Shown: positions 1-11,579 of the stretch, one piece after another
Position numbering within the stretch: position 1 is the first letter of the stretch
Layout of the letters: each line of letters opens with the position of its first letter
Made by a program: the position numbers and the translations under genes
Assembly: GCF_030463535.1 (NCBI RefSeq)
Contig: NC_132881.1
Location: 4,788,026 to 4,852,025 of the forward strand
DNA from: Salminus brasiliensis
Taxonomy: Eukaryota > Chordata > Actinopteri > Characiformes > Bryconidae
Reading direction: 5' to 3'
DNA length: 64,000 bases
Notes under the pieces: model-generated
What the model was told of the DNA's origin: nothing
The model's input: the letters and a program-made list of their open reading frames with translations, nothing else
Database searches by the model: none

Positions 1-1330
1 ACACTTAACCTAGTGCGGCCTAGCTACTGGCCTTGTCCAACATTGCTACCATAGCATTAGCACAGCCTGCCTCGCTTGGTAGAAACTAGCATTACCTTCA
101 CAAGACAAACTCTTAAAAGCGAGCTTCAGGGTTTCTGTATTAAAAGTTGATGAGTATTTGCTGTGCTGGACTATGTTCATGACTTTGTGACTGTATATCA
201 TCTTTTTTAATGCCAGGACCATGGCTATAGCTATCCTAACTGCAAGCTAAAGCCATGGCACTCTCACGTCAATAAGTGGATTTCAACATTATTTGGCTAT
301 GTCTACATCTATAAAATTACCTCGTTGGCATGGCTTGGGACGAGGCATGGCTTGTGATTTATGCATGCAGATTACACATCAGTAAGTTGCCTAGCATTAG
401 CATTGTAGTTGTAGTGCAAGACTAAAGAACAAAACCGTCGCATGATTATTGCGAGACATTGCTCACTTCCCGGTCCTGATCAAATCTAGCAACACAGCAA
501 AATGAAAAAAATAGAACCATAACCGGTCTAGCAGATCGGTACGCCGTGGCTTTAGTAACCATTTGGCCCTGCAGAGGAAAAGAGGCCAATGAGTGCTGTC
601 AAACTAACACTTTTATGTGGGCACAGGGAAGCTATTAGCTGTAGCCAATCATGATCACTAGCAAGGGTTAAATATCTCTGTCCTTGGCCAACATTTTGGA
701 ACTTTTAATAGCACTAAATGTAACAAAAGTGTTTTAATGTTCAGAAAAATTTATGGAAAAAACAGAAATTTGGTGAAATTTTTTAAAACTTATTTTGCTC
801 CAAACAGTTTAAGAAATAATTGAAAGTCTAATCTTGCCAGGACATTCATGATGAGTTGCTGAAGAGTGTATGTAAACTTCTTACCACTACAGTATACTGT
901 ATAACTTGAGTTGAGCTAACTCATTAGGAACATAAGTTACTATTTAGGTCAGACTAGAAAACGGCGACCTGCATCATAGTCCATTTGAGTCCACTGCATG
1001 TAGACTTTGCACTCTGAGAGAGTAAATGGAACACAGTAGGTTATACGGCAGGGTCGAAGGTAATAGTAATGGTTGCACAGCTTCTGAAACTAGTCACTAA
1101 GTGAGTTTGCCCTTAAGCAGAGATTTCTATCTGAGCTCTATGATGTTGATTCGTCAGTTCCTGCTAAACTGTTGGTTATTTATCTTACTGCTAATATTTG
1201 CAAATATTAATGTGGTCACACTATATTTTGAGAGTCAATCATGGATCACCTTGTGAATTTCTTGCGAGCATCAACAAAATAAGGGTCATAAAATTAAGTG
1301 TAGGGTTTTTAGTTTAAGTTAAGGTCAAAG
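1..1330. other. AT-rich intergenic DNA, nothing recognised
   Basis: No long reading frame, tandem repeat or recognisable transposon was seen. The stretch is AT-rich non-coding sequence with scattered stops in all frames. It forms the far downstream end of the desert beside the homeobox gene. Confidence 0.5.
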
Positions 1331-1339
1331 AAAGGGCGT

Positions 1340-1830
1340 GGCGCCATGAAAGAACCACTATTAGTTCCTTAAAGAACTTTAAGGGGCGCTCGCTTTTTTA
1401 TAATGTGGATATTCCTTAAAGGCTCTTCAAGGTTCCTTCACACTGATGCCACATTTACAAAAAGTGGTTCTCTAAATCAGTGGTTCTCCAACTGATCCAC
1501 AGAAGGTCCACAAAGAACTTCTAGGGTTTGTGCTTGAACCTTCCCATTAGGTGGACATTCTAAAGATGGTTCTCTAGAGCAGGGGTCCTCAAACCTGTCC
1601 ATAGGAGGTCCATGGAGAACCAATCTACTGAAAAACTTTTTTTGGGGTATCAAACATGGTTCTTCAATTCAAAGAACTCTTTTAGTTTAGTATCAGGGTT
1701 CGAAGATCTATTCCGTTCATCTTAAAGTTCAATGTATTGTATTTACTAGGTACCATCAAGGTTCCCCTGAGGACCATCTGAGAACCAGTGCTCTGGAAAC
1801 TTCTACTAAATGTTTTTTGGTAGCAAAAGT
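1340..1830. repeat. Dispersed repeat rich in GGTTCT / AAAGAACC words
   Basis: The words GGTTCT, AGAACC, AAAGAACT and GGTTCTC recur many times on both strands. The phrase CAGTGGTTCTC is followed by near-repeats such as GGTCCTCAAACCTGTCC. Similar wording occurs near 8.5 kb, 30.4 kb and 33.0 kb in this window, so this is a dispersed, degenerate repeat family of the short non-autonomous DNA transposon kind common in teleosts. No ends could be fixed. Confidence 0.4.
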
Positions 1831-2029
1831 GATTCCTCTATTGAAAGAATAGCACCTTAATTGTTGAAGAGTGTCGAGTTAAGCTTAGTGTCATGGTTAG
1901 AAGATCTGTTCGACTTCAACTTCAGTCACATTTGTGAGATATTTAGTTAAGGATATGCATCTGTAGTGTTCCAGTCAATGCTTCTAACCTAGACACACAA
2001 GAGCCTTGTTTCCTGTCCTTCTGTCAGTG

Positions 2030-2345
2030 ACTCATAGGTGTAGGCAGTGGCAGTGTTTGGAGCGTGAGAATCAGAGAAATCGCCGTCGTCTTGGTGGAGA
2101 TAAGAAGAGGTCTGCAGACGTAACGCAAGAAAGTGTCACTGTGAGCATCAGTTCTGGCCACATGGGTTTCATTGGAAGGAAAACAATAAGCGCTGGCCTT
2201 TTCACCCCTATTATCAACAAAGCCGCGAGCAGTCTGTGATCCTACACTTATTACGATCTGTCAATTTGCATCCAGCTCGAGAATGCTGTCTGTCCGCTGC
2301 TTGGAATCTCAGTCGAAGTGAATCCAAATTGATTACTGGTCGTAA
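2030..2345. promoter_or_regulatory. Candidate conserved non-coding element
   Basis: This block is free of simple repeats and more balanced in base composition than its surroundings. It contains AATTGATTACT and TTTGCAT-type words near its right end. The 77-codon frame inside it matches no family I know. That it is an enhancer of the neighbouring homeobox gene is inference only; alignment to other fish genomes would decide. Confidence 0.2.
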
Positions 2346-2683
2346 TATTTACATTTTTATGGCAATATGAAAACAATGGCTTTGAAGGGAGGGACGGTCA
2401 GAAAGACTTCAAAAAGGAGAGGGCCGAAGAATGCCAAGCGCTTGAGGAGCGTTTGATCTTTAAAAGCCCTCCATCAGATATGTTCACCTTGGATAGCGAT
2501 CTCTATTGTGCATGCTCTGCTTTGCTTCAGGCCAGAGTCACTTAATGGCTAATTTCAGGAGTTCTACAACAGCAAACACAACTGTGCTTCCTCCAGTTAG
2601 GTCACTCTTTTCCTCGCATTTATCCACTGGCCTGAAAACTTATGGACTTATGGTCAAGTCAGGTTTGTAGAGATTGCACAGTC

Positions 2684-2989
2684 CAAGCCCTTAGTAGACC
2701 AAGCATAAGCCAACAATATATATGTATATATAAACACATATATATGTAAACAACGTTTAGGCTTTTTCTTTATGCTTTTATATATATAATATAGTATATA
2801 TTAATGCCATTGTTGACTTTGGCTTGGTCTAAAGCCAACAGTATATATTAAGCCCTTAGTAGACCGAGCCAAAGCCAACAATGGCATTACAAAAATAAAT
2901 TACTAAATAAATATATATATATATAAGCATATGAACATATAAACATATAAACACACATATCGATATAAATACATACACGTCGAAGTGAA

Positions 2990-3027
<38 letters not shown>

Positions 3028-3122
3028 TATATAAAAGCCATTGTTGGTCTAAAGCCAACAATATATATTAATGCCACTTAGTCTGAGCCCTCAGTAGACC
3101 AAGCCCAAGCCAACAGTGGCAT
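2684..3122. repeat. Alternating inverted copies of a 35-40 bp sequence separated by (TA)n tracts
   Basis: The word TAGACCAAGC followed by AAGCCAACA appears forward near 2695, 2860 and 3096. Its reverse complement (TGTTGGCTTT, GCTTGGTCTA-like) appears near 2812 and 3041. Each pair brackets TA-rich sequence, so neighbouring copies can fold into hairpins. This looks like a small inverted-repeat transposon or snap-back structure broken up by TA expansions. Confidence 0.55.
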
Positions 3123-3159
3123 ATATATATATATATATAAATAAATATATATATATATG

Positions 3160-3197
3160 TACTGAACAGTTCTAAAGTTCTAAAAGTTCTAGAAGAG

Positions 3198-3267
<70 letters not shown>

Positions 3268-3290
3268 CTCTTTTAGAACAAGGGGAAGAA
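3160..3290. repeat. (TA)n microsatellite inside an inverted repeat
   Basis: An uninterrupted TA run of about 60 bp (3201-3262) is bracketed by AGTTCTAGAAGAGCTG on the left and CAGCTCTTTTAGAAC on the right, which are imperfect reverse complements. The whole block is a near-palindrome able to extrude as a cruciform. Short minus-strand frames made of alternating Tyr and Ile are artefacts of the TA run. Confidence 0.8.
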
Positions 3291-3299
3291 ACTTTGAGA

Positions 3300-4140
3300 G
3301 GAACCTTTAGAAGACTCCAAAGAAGAACCTAAAGATCAGCCCTATGCTTGCCATGTTAATATGACTGTGATAGTAATAATGGTTTCAGCAGTAGTACTAT
3401 GCAATGATTGGTCTAATCTGGGGGATGATTGGATCATGCTGGCAAGGTTCTCTGGCTTGGAGGGAGGGAGGTAGGGTGGGTGAATGGCCAGAAATGCCAC
3501 ATATGGCCACATATCCTGTACCTCTCTTGCCGTCATGCTAAAATAGCGGACGGCGTTGAATAGGGCGTTGAACGTTTATGCTTTCCCTCCTGATGCAATC
3601 ATGCCGTGACATCTGTAGACATGGATATGAATTTGATTAAATTACTTTGTTCAGTCATTGCATTAAAATAAAATATATATCCCTGTGGGTACACCTGAAT
3701 TAAAATATGAAGAAGAATGAAATTATTTTAATTGCCTTGAAATGAGCGACAAGGAGCAGAGTCGGTCATGAATCACTGATTACGGTTTCATACAATTGTG
3801 GTCTTATCATGGCTGGGGTAAAAGAAAAAAAAAGATGAAATTAATTTATTGTCTATTTGTGGAGGAAGAGAAATCATTTGGGTTTTTGATCACAGCGGAA
3901 ACCCGCCCGTTCTGCTTAGGCAGCACTGGTAAAGTGAATGAAATGCACAGGGATCTTAGGATCTGTTAGGATGAATAGAGAGGTAACTGTAGCTATAAGT
4001 ACTGTATATGTAGTGCTATAGTCCAGTCACTGTACTCAGTGTATTGTGGTCTAATTCAGACACCAGTCGCAGAATCAGGCTAGATGCAAGTCAGACGTGT
4101 GGGCATAAACAATAGTTGACTTACACTCTTGCCAAAAGAG
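3300..4140. other. Intergenic DNA, nothing recognised
   Basis: AT-rich sequence with several stops in every frame. There are no tandem arrays except short A runs near 3825. No transposon ends or RNA genes were recognised. Confidence 0.45.
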
Positions 4141-4384
4141 GTTGTTTAGAGCATCAGAGAACCACATTTGCTTCCCTGAAGGGTCTGAAGGGTCGATACC
4201 AGTTTAAGAGATATTCCTAGAAAGTTTACATGGCTTCTTTAGACTTTAGACTTCTTTAAACTGTTGCTCAGACTCTCACATCTTGTTTAGAAACATGGTT
4301 CTCTGAAGATCCGTCCTTTCAGAGGTGATGCCACAGAGGTTTTTGCCACAGAGCCAGGCGGTTCAAGTAGGCCTTGGGTTGAAC

Positions 4385-4636
4385 TGAAAGGAGGTGATTG
4401 GGTCATATGGGCTATTAAGGCTATTTATTGGTCTTTTGCTAGATAAGTAAACGTGTGTGTATTAATGTACATTAACATTAACTGTAGCTGCATGGTTTGA
4501 GAGGTATTTATTACCCTCAAACATACACTCTGCCACGATTCTACAACTTAGGCCTGCTTGAAACCCCCCAGTGTGTACCAGTGTGTCCCCAGTGTCCCCT
4601 TTTTCTGGGAGAACAAATATGGTCACCCTAGCATTT
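4385..4636 (+). repeat. Copy of the CTAGGGTGACCATAT-ended MITE family (partial)
   Basis: The block ends with ATATGGTCACCCTAG at about 4618-4632. It shares internal phrases (GATTGGGTCATATGGGCTAT, GGCTATTTATTGGTCTTT, CCCCAGTGTCC) with the copy at 21752-22062, in the same orientation. The left inverted terminus is not evident, so the copy is probably truncated. This is a non-autonomous DNA transposon by structure; the superfamily was not determined. Confidence 0.55.
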
Positions 4637-4742
4637 AGATGTTATAGATAGGTTTTAAAATGATGATCAGCACACATTCTGTCAGGTGTGTCCAAACTTT
4701 TGACTGGTACTGTATATACAATATATGAATATATAATAAAAT

Positions 4743-4770
4743 CATATATATATATATATATATATATGTT
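4743..4770. repeat. (TA)n microsatellite
   Basis: A TA dinucleotide tract followed by T/A-rich DNA to about 4930. Confidence 0.8.
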
Positions 4771-5119
4771 GCTATTCCTATCTCTAAATACTTTTATTTA
4801 TTTATATGTATTTATTTTTATTGTACTTTGAGTTATTAGATTTTTATTATTTTTAATTTATACGTTTTTAAGTTTTTTCCTTTGTTGTTTTTCTTTCCTT
4901 TGTTGTTATTATTGTTTTATGTGAGCGGACAGTTATCAAAGCGTTTCACTACTAGTTGTGTACTGTGTATGAATATAGATGTGACCATTAAGTTTTTATT
5001 GGATTTGAGCTTCCAGAGGTGAGCATTGCATTAAAAATCCTTTGTGACACCTTTCAAGTTTTTTCCAAAATACAATCAATTAAAATATTATAAATAAAAT
5101 TGTTCATTATCGTTTGAGA

Positions 5120-5760
5120 GGCTTTTAAGGAACCAATGGTAGTCAAGTTTGTGACTGTGCTCTACTGTATGTCTTCTCTCTGGGCTGGTTAGAGAACACG
5201 TCTATAGCATTGTACACACCTCCCTTCCCTCCCTCATAGCCTGCAGGCCTAATCCTTGCTCTCTTACATCCTCAGTTGGCAGGATGTTTGACACATATGT
5301 AGGTACTTACATTGCGGAACTCAGATTTTCCCAAGATCCGTGTGGAGTGTGCGTTTCTTCGTAAACATTTACTCCATATTACCACCACGGCTTCTCTGTA
5401 GCCTGTATGCATCATTAAGATCTTTCCCTGATGGTGACCACACTGGAGTTGCGCTTGCAGTCCACCTCGAATGCGCATGCCCCGATGATTATCTGAGCAA
5501 TGTCATGCATGCTTTCGACAGGTTGCTTTTACTCCAGAGTTACTTTTGTCTCAGGTTAAATCTCAGCTTTCCGCGGCGTTATTTACGGCGAAGAAGTAGG
5601 TGAACTGGTTTGACCTCGTGGGCCGGCCGTCTGACAAGGCGTGAACTGAATTACGTAGGCCGCGGCTGCCAGAGGTAAGCTTGAGGTGGTGTGAGGGCGT
5701 CTGTCAAAAAGCTTCGCTGACCGGTCCCTCTCCTCTGACCTGAGGGCGGGACTGCTTATG
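5120..5760. other. Intergenic DNA of mixed composition
   Basis: A GC-richer island near 5560-5760 (CCGCGG, GGCCGGCCG) stands out from AT-rich surroundings. Two overlapping short open frames on opposite strands do not resemble known proteins. No promoter or RNA gene could be supported. Confidence 0.3.
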
Positions 5761-5959
5761 CCCCAGAGCCAATGAGTGAGGCTTACAAGAAAGCTTTGGA
5801 AAAGAACTTACAGTTACAGCGTACCCACACCCACACCTACTTCAGCAGTCTCTCTTCTTTCAGCTCTTCAGCAGAGGCTACGGCCTCATTCAGTGTTCCC
5901 ACCTTTAGCAAAGGAGAGAAATCCACTCCCTCTAGAGGAAAAACAAAGTTACAATTTCT

Positions 5960-6330
5960 CAGGAAAGCAAAAAAAAAAGGCCAGCACCAGAAAGCTGAAA
6001 TGCAATCCCTCCATAAATGTCTGTACAGGTCTGTAGATGTCTTCTTGGATGTTGTTTTTTGAGATGATCACTGATACACGCCATTAAAAGGCAATAATAG
6101 TGTCTGTCAGAATTCAGCAAGTTCTCCTCTGGTCTTGATGACTGCCTCACACCCTTTCCCCACACACTCCTGTGACCTTTTTTCTTGACGATACCCACGA
6201 TACGTTTCCCAACACAGTCCCACATCTTCTCAGAGGGGTTTAAATCAAATCTGCTGAGTGTGCTGCCAGGGCATCGCTGTGCTGCCTCGAACATCCTCAC
6301 TTGATGAGCAAGTGTGGCATTCTGCATTGT
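5960..6330 (-). pseudogene. DDE transposase fragment (Tc1/mariner-like)
   Basis: The minus-strand translation contains FDLNPSEKMWD (roughly residues 27-37 of the 122-codon frame), preceded by CPG. This closely follows the pattern around the last catalytic acidic residue of Tc1/mariner-type transposases, where a WPGNSPDLNPIE-like stretch precedes a Trp. A basic stretch, KKKGHRSVWGK, follows. No N-terminal DNA-binding domain or first catalytic aspartates were found nearby, and extra residues interrupt the motif. The piece is therefore a decayed fragment, not a working gene. Superfamily assignment rests on this one motif. Confidence 0.4.
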
Positions 6331-6784
6331 CTTGTTCGCAGATCAGATCCTGATCTTCTCAAACCTCCTCCAAAACATCCAAAGGCCCTCAAATTCAAAA
6401 GTCTGTTGGCTATACAGCCCAGAAAGGCAGCCTATGTTCAGGGGCCTTTGGTTACCCATAGTTCTCTGCTCACATGCATTGTGGAAAAAAGGGGGAAAAC
6501 GAGCAGTGGGGGAAAATGAAGCCTCCAGAGCGGAGCTGGCTTGAAAATATCCATATTTCTAATTGTAATTCATTTCTGTGAAGAAATTAAAAAGCAAGAG
6601 GCGGGACCTTTCCAGTGACGTCACCACTCAGCCTGATTGGACCGTCCATTTGTGCGACCAATAGGCTGCTATAAAGGAGTTTTCATAGAACCCCCCCTTC
6701 CTCAGCTGCAGCCTAGGCTTTGGAACGTGACTGTTGATATATCTTTTTTGATATGCCTCATTATGTCTCTTTTTACTTTCTCTA

Positions 6785-7206
6785 AGTAAATGGCCACCCA
6801 GCCCGACCTGCTGAAAGACTGCCCGCTAAGGTCCCCTCTACCTGCGTCAAACCAGCTGCCACCTACCAGCACAACCAGCAGGCCCCGTCCCCACCACCAC
6901 CCATGTCAGACCAGCGGCACACCCGCCTACCACTGCTACCTGTTTAATGACCATGTTCAAACCTAAGTGGATCTCCCACTATTAATATTACCACTAATAA
7001 CTCTCATTACTCTGACCATCACTGCTATGAGTATATTAAGTTCTTCCTCCAGCTCTGAGGGAGTTTTTCCTTGCCACTGGGGGTCTTGGATCCTTCGTGT
7101 CTTACATTATTTCTTTTTTTTATTTTTTTTTACTAATGACTAATTATGTAAAGTTGCTTTGTGACGACAACAGAGCTATACACATAAATTTTACGTGACT
7201 TGACTT
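6785..7206 (+). repeat. Interspersed repeat, copy 1 (also at 57800-58445)
   Basis: The block begins with AATGGCCACCCAGCCCGACC and ends with a TTACGTGACTTGACTT tail. It contains GGGAGTTTTTCCTTGCCACT and AAGTTGCTTTGTGACGAC. The same ordered phrases occur on the opposite strand at 57800-58445, so this is one repeat family with two copies in the window. The start codon-like ATGGCC is not followed by a sustained frame. The family was not identified. Confidence 0.65.
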
Positions 7207-7400
7207 CATTATATTGGTGCAGGACAAGGGTTCAGATCCAACAAACCTGGCTCCAGCATTCGGATGCCTCTGCAGGCCTTGTTTATTTGACCCGGGTCAG
7301 GTGTGCTAGGTTGGGATTGGAGCTGATAGAGGGCTGGTAAAGCTGCTCTACTGAAAGCTGAGATCTGAAATAAAGCTTGAGGCCCTCTTAACATTTTTTG
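7207..7400. repeat. Fragment of a CAGGTGTGCTAGG-type dispersed repeat
   Basis: The phrases CAGGTGTGCTAGGTTGGGAT and GGTTCAGATCC resemble a short element very widespread in teleosts that carries the wording 'cacacctg...caggtgtg'. A related copy is at 21105-21335. Boundaries are approximate. Confidence 0.35.
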
Positions 7401-7859
7401 GGGAATTTTGAGGTAAAAATATTTAATGGAAACACTTAAAAACTTGAAAACTCATATACATGCAGCTGAGTCTAACTGCCCATGTATAGCGTGATCACTG
7501 AATCCATGGTAATGACTGAAATCATAATGTTGGCAATGAGATATGATATCATTGCAGTGATTGCAGCCGTTATTGTTATGGTCTTCGTCGAGCTGGAGAG
7601 CATCTCCGTTTCTCATAGGATTGCGATAGCTGATTATAGGCTCATCATGTAATTATTCTCATTATCTTTTGTTTTGTACATGTTCACGATTCCAGCCACT
7701 TTCTGTTTGCGCAGTAGGTGTAGAAAGCAGGCTGACTGGTTAGGTAGTCCACAAGCCAACATTAACCACAAAAATGTGCAAGCACCATCCTCACTGCAAG
7801 TTTCGTCATGCCGTCTTACCGCTTATTCCAGATTTACACATGTGAAGTTTAAATAAAGC

Positions 7860-8320
7860 CCAGATCCCTTTTTTTATGTTGTTGCTTTGAACATTTAACA
7901 TTTAACACACCGCCATTGACCTCATTTAGTTTCTGCACTCTAATGCACTTTACTAAGCCGCAGAGTGACGATGACCGCTGTCCTGCCCTCGCAGCTCTGT
8001 TTTCTCCCAAAGTTAAAAAACAGGCTGGCGAAGGAGAAGTTCTAGCTTGACAAAAGGGTACGGTCATAATGGTGCAAACGGCGGCGGTGGGGATGGGCGC
8101 AAAAGCAAGCGATATCGTTTTCTATATTCAGCACCTTTCCCGTGTTAGTCCGCCGCGTCTTAATGAACCGCAGTGCAATAGCTCTGATCCCTGTTATCAC
8201 AAAGACCCTCTGCAGTAATTACCATTCGCCTCCTTATTATACACCCTTAGCCATGAGGTGCTGGCACTGAAGGGGAGGAAGACTTCCCTCAAGATGATTT
8301 TACTCCAGTCCACTCACATT
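7860..8320. other. Repeat-poor intergenic block
   Basis: No simple repeats or transposon ends are seen. Words such as CTAATGCACTTTACTAA and GTTAAAAAACAGG give it the look of a possible conserved element, but nothing in the sequence alone proves this. Confidence 0.25.
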
Positions 8321-8489
8321 TACGCTGGCTATTAGGTAAAGAGTATGGCACAAATTGGGATGGGGGAGGGTATGCGGACTCGGCTGACTGCGCTTAAGGT
8401 TCTTCAGTTAGGCCTTCAGTTAGAGTGTATTTGCTGATGTTTGGGGGTTCTCACTCCATCTGTTCTGTCTGTTTGAGAGTCCTGGAAGT

Positions 8490-8790
8490 TCTTCCACGTG
8501 CATAAAAAGCTTAACAGAGCCGAAAAGGGTTCTTTGATCTGTATATAACTGTTTTTTGAAAGGTTCTTTAGTAAAGAACCCTTTAGAGAGTCATGACGCT
8601 TAAGGATTCATGGGTTCCTGAAATACAAAGAAGACAGGATTCCATAAAAGTGGTTCTAAAGGTTCCTACAGAACATTTTTTCTGCTCTATATGGAGTGTA
8701 GGAGAACTAGGTTCTATAATACATACAGATTTTTCTTAGAACCGTGCACCCAAGCCGAGAACCACCTTCCATTGCAGAACTGTTCTGTTC
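8490..8790. repeat. GGTTCT/AAAGAACC repeat, second copy
   Basis: GGGTTCTTTGAT, AAGGTTCTTTAGTAAAGAACC and GTGGTTCTAAAGGTTCC occur in quick succession, including a local palindrome GGTTCTTTAGTAAAGAACC near 8560. Wording matches the block at 1340-1830. Confidence 0.5.
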
Positions 8791-8920
8791 AGCTGCAGTG
8801 CCTGGCTATTCTACGAGAGCCTCAGGTGAGCTCTGAGGGACGCGAAGGAGGGGAGGAAGCAGAGGTGCGAGCCCACTCGTTCACTCCTCTGGCCCCTTGC
8901 CTCAGCGGTGGCTAGCAGCA

Positions 8921-8965
8921 GTGGTAGTGGTAGTGGTGGTGGTGGTGGTGGTGGTGCTGGTGGTG
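8921..8965. repeat. (GGT)n trinucleotide repeat
   Basis: About 13 GGT/AGT units. On the minus strand this reads as a threonine run in a spurious 177-codon frame. Confidence 0.9.
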
Positions 8966-8969
8966 AGGC

Positions 8970-9250
8970 TTTGGCCTATTAGCTGAATGTGCTTTAATGA
9001 GCGAAGGAGTCGACTCCTGCTCCACTTTAATGAGCTAAGTGCGAACGCTGCGACCCCTCGGATCGCCACGGCGCTTTGTGGACACCTAATGACACCGCTA
9101 ATCCCTGCGGAGATGGCGCCGCCGAGACAATCATCTTTCGCTCCGTGTGGCGAAATATCCAAGCAACACCTTTTCTCACCCTGGGTCGCCTCCATGCTAG
9201 CGTTCATGATCTGCTTTAAATAAAGTGAGCATGGACAATGCCTAATGAGG
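8970..9250. promoter_or_regulatory. Candidate conserved non-coding element with repeated CTTTAATGAGC
   Basis: The word CTTTAATGAGC occurs twice, about 33 bp apart (near 8992 and 9025), followed by CACCTAATGACACCGCTAATCC, an array of homeodomain-type TAAT cores. The block is repeat-free with balanced composition. A role as an enhancer in the homeobox gene's landscape is inference. Confidence 0.3.
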
Positions 9251-9259
9251 AGGTCTTTG

Positions 9260-10300
9260 TGTTTGCAGGCTGGAAACTGCATGTCTTGCTGAAGCTTGGC
9301 GAACGAGACTGCATTTTTTGGGGGACGTGTATTTCCGTGCGACCCAAGTATGTTTCGCGGTGCGTTTGTTGCTGTCTTTGGCAGGGACTGGACTCTGATT
9401 TGCTGCGTAACTGATTGTATCTGAGCATATCTCATCTACTACCCTGATGACAGTGTTTCGACTGGGAGTTCCAGCGTTAAGCTGGCGTTTAGAGTCGGGA
9501 TGTTGATTAATAATTCTGATTAGGAGCATTAGTCCCATTTTTCCATCTCACGGACATTAATCAGCGTCAGCACGCAGGGCTGCGACTGTTTGCGTTGCTC
9601 AAGTGGGACTCCTTGATATTCCTAAGAGCCAAAGGTAAAGGCCCAGATCTGTAAACACGGTTTGGACACTGTGTGAAATCCGGCCTTCTTTATTTTTTTT
9701 AACATCTCGGTCCAGAGTGGACTTTGGCAGCCGGATCCCCTTTCTGCAGACATTGCCGCAGCAGACTTGGCGCTGGTGCATCCTGGGATATTTTACAGAG
9801 GAAATGCACACTGGGAGAGATTGAAGCTCGTAACACCTCATTAGAGAAGACAGGCCTGCAACTCTTACAGGCATGTATGAATGCCGAAGGGGAATTCCAC
9901 CGTTTTTCCAAAATTTTGGACTAATGCAGTGTTTGAGTCTTCTCTTCATAGTGGTGGTGATAGTGGGGACCAGATAGGAGTTCTGCATAGGCATGATAAT
10001 GAACCTTGGACCTTGAGCACAGGTATCCAATCTATAATACTGTGAGAATGCATGATATCTACATTGGCACTATTCTTCAAATAATAAGCAAACCAACTGC
10101 ATTCTAAGCTGAAATTGTTCTAAATAGTGCTGTTCTTTAGCTCTTAACAATAGTGGAACCCTTTCTGGAGCCAGGTCTCCTGCCCCAGCTTTTGTCAGAG
10201 CTTGTTATTCTCCGGCTGAGTGGCAGGTTAAATGACTAAAACACAGTGCTCATGCGTAATGTTGCCTTTGGAATAAACAGAGGTATCCCAGAGGTTTCCT
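9260..10300. other. Intergenic DNA, nothing recognised
   Basis: Open frames of up to 143 codons exist on the minus strand but overlap one another, lack splice context and resemble no family known to me. No tandem repeat or transposon end was seen. Confidence 0.4.
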
Positions 10301-10399
10301 TTGGGAACTAGTTTGCCTTATAGCACCCTGCATGTACCCCTCCACCATCAGTGGATTATAAAAATACACTTTAGGCCAAAGCAGTCTATCAAACACTGC

Positions 10400-11345
10400 T
10401 TGCATCTCCCTGTTGACCAGTGTAGGGTGTGTCTACCAGTGTTGAACCAATTGACCATGCTGATCACATGGTATAACCAGTTTAACCACACTCAGTGGCT
10501 ACCCAGCTTTATTGAGCTACACAACCAGTATGACCACTGTGACAGCCATAGTGCTCAGGTTAGTCGCTGGCGAATGCATCAAGCTTAAATGAAAGCATGT
10601 GCTACCAGCTAGTTTTCCAACTTAGCCATGGGATAGCTTGTCTACTAGTACCAAAATTGACCACCAGTATGACCTGCTTCACCAAACTGGTCAATCAGCT
10701 GTTTTTCAGCATAGTGTGGAAATATCTGAAATATTCCAGCACAGGTATCAGTTCGCTTTATGGCTTAGCTTGTCTACAACTACCATAATTGACCAAAAAA
10801 TTGACCATGCTGGTCCACCGGTATGACCAACTTAACCAAACTTGTCAACCAACTGGTTTTCCAGCACAGCTATCTTATTTCTTAATGGGTTATCTTGTTT
10901 ACAAGTACCAAAATTGACCAAATTAACCAAACTGGTCAACTAGCTGGTATTACTGCATAGCTATCAGTTCACTTTATGGCTTAGCTTGTCTACAACTACC
11001 ATAATTGACCAAAACAATTTACCATGCTGGTCTACCTGTATGACCATCTTAACCAAACTGGTCAACCAACTGGTATAACTGCATAGCTATGAGTTCACTT
11101 AATGGGTTAGCTTGTCTACAGGTACCAAAATTGACCAAATTGACCATGCTGGTCTACTACTATGACCATCTTGACCAAACTAGTCAACCAACTGGTTTTC
11201 CAGCACAGCTATCAGTATACTTAATGGGTTAGCTTGTCTGCAAGTACCAAAATTGACCAAATTGACCATGCTGGTCTTACCAGTATGACCAGCTTAGTCA
11301 AACTGGTCAACCAGCTGTATTTTCAGCATAGTGTGAAAATATCTG
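10400..11345. repeat. Degenerate tandem array, period about 125 bp
   Basis: The phrase TAGCTTGTCTACAANTACCA followed by AATTGACC recurs near 10634, 10765, 10889, 10981, 11107 and 11230, at spacings of about 131, 124, 92, 126 and 123 bp. Each unit carries both TGACCA(G) and CTGGTCAA(C) words, so it contains internal inverted repeats (for example AACTGGTCAACCA...). One unit has lost about 33 bp. Degenerate GACCAGCTT / CTGGT wording continues to about 11560. Confidence 0.75.
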
Positions 11346-11579
11346 AAACTCTAAGGGCAGGTAGGGTTTTTCCACTCAAATGAAGACATACTATGACATA
11401 CCATGCTGTGCTGGTCAGGGTCTAAGGTGGTCTTTGTTAATTAAGGTGGTTGAAAATCTGGTGATCATCCATCCTAAAACCTATGCTATGCTGGTATACC
11501 AGGCCTAACCAGACCAGCTTAGACCATCTGAAACCAGCAACCTACCAGCAAAACCAACAGAATGTATTTTTCGGCCTAA

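Noticed and set aside
8902..9435. 177-codon minus-strand frame with a Thr run
   Set aside because: The Thr run comes from the (GGT)n repeat, overlapping frames exist on both strands, and no family resemblance is seen.
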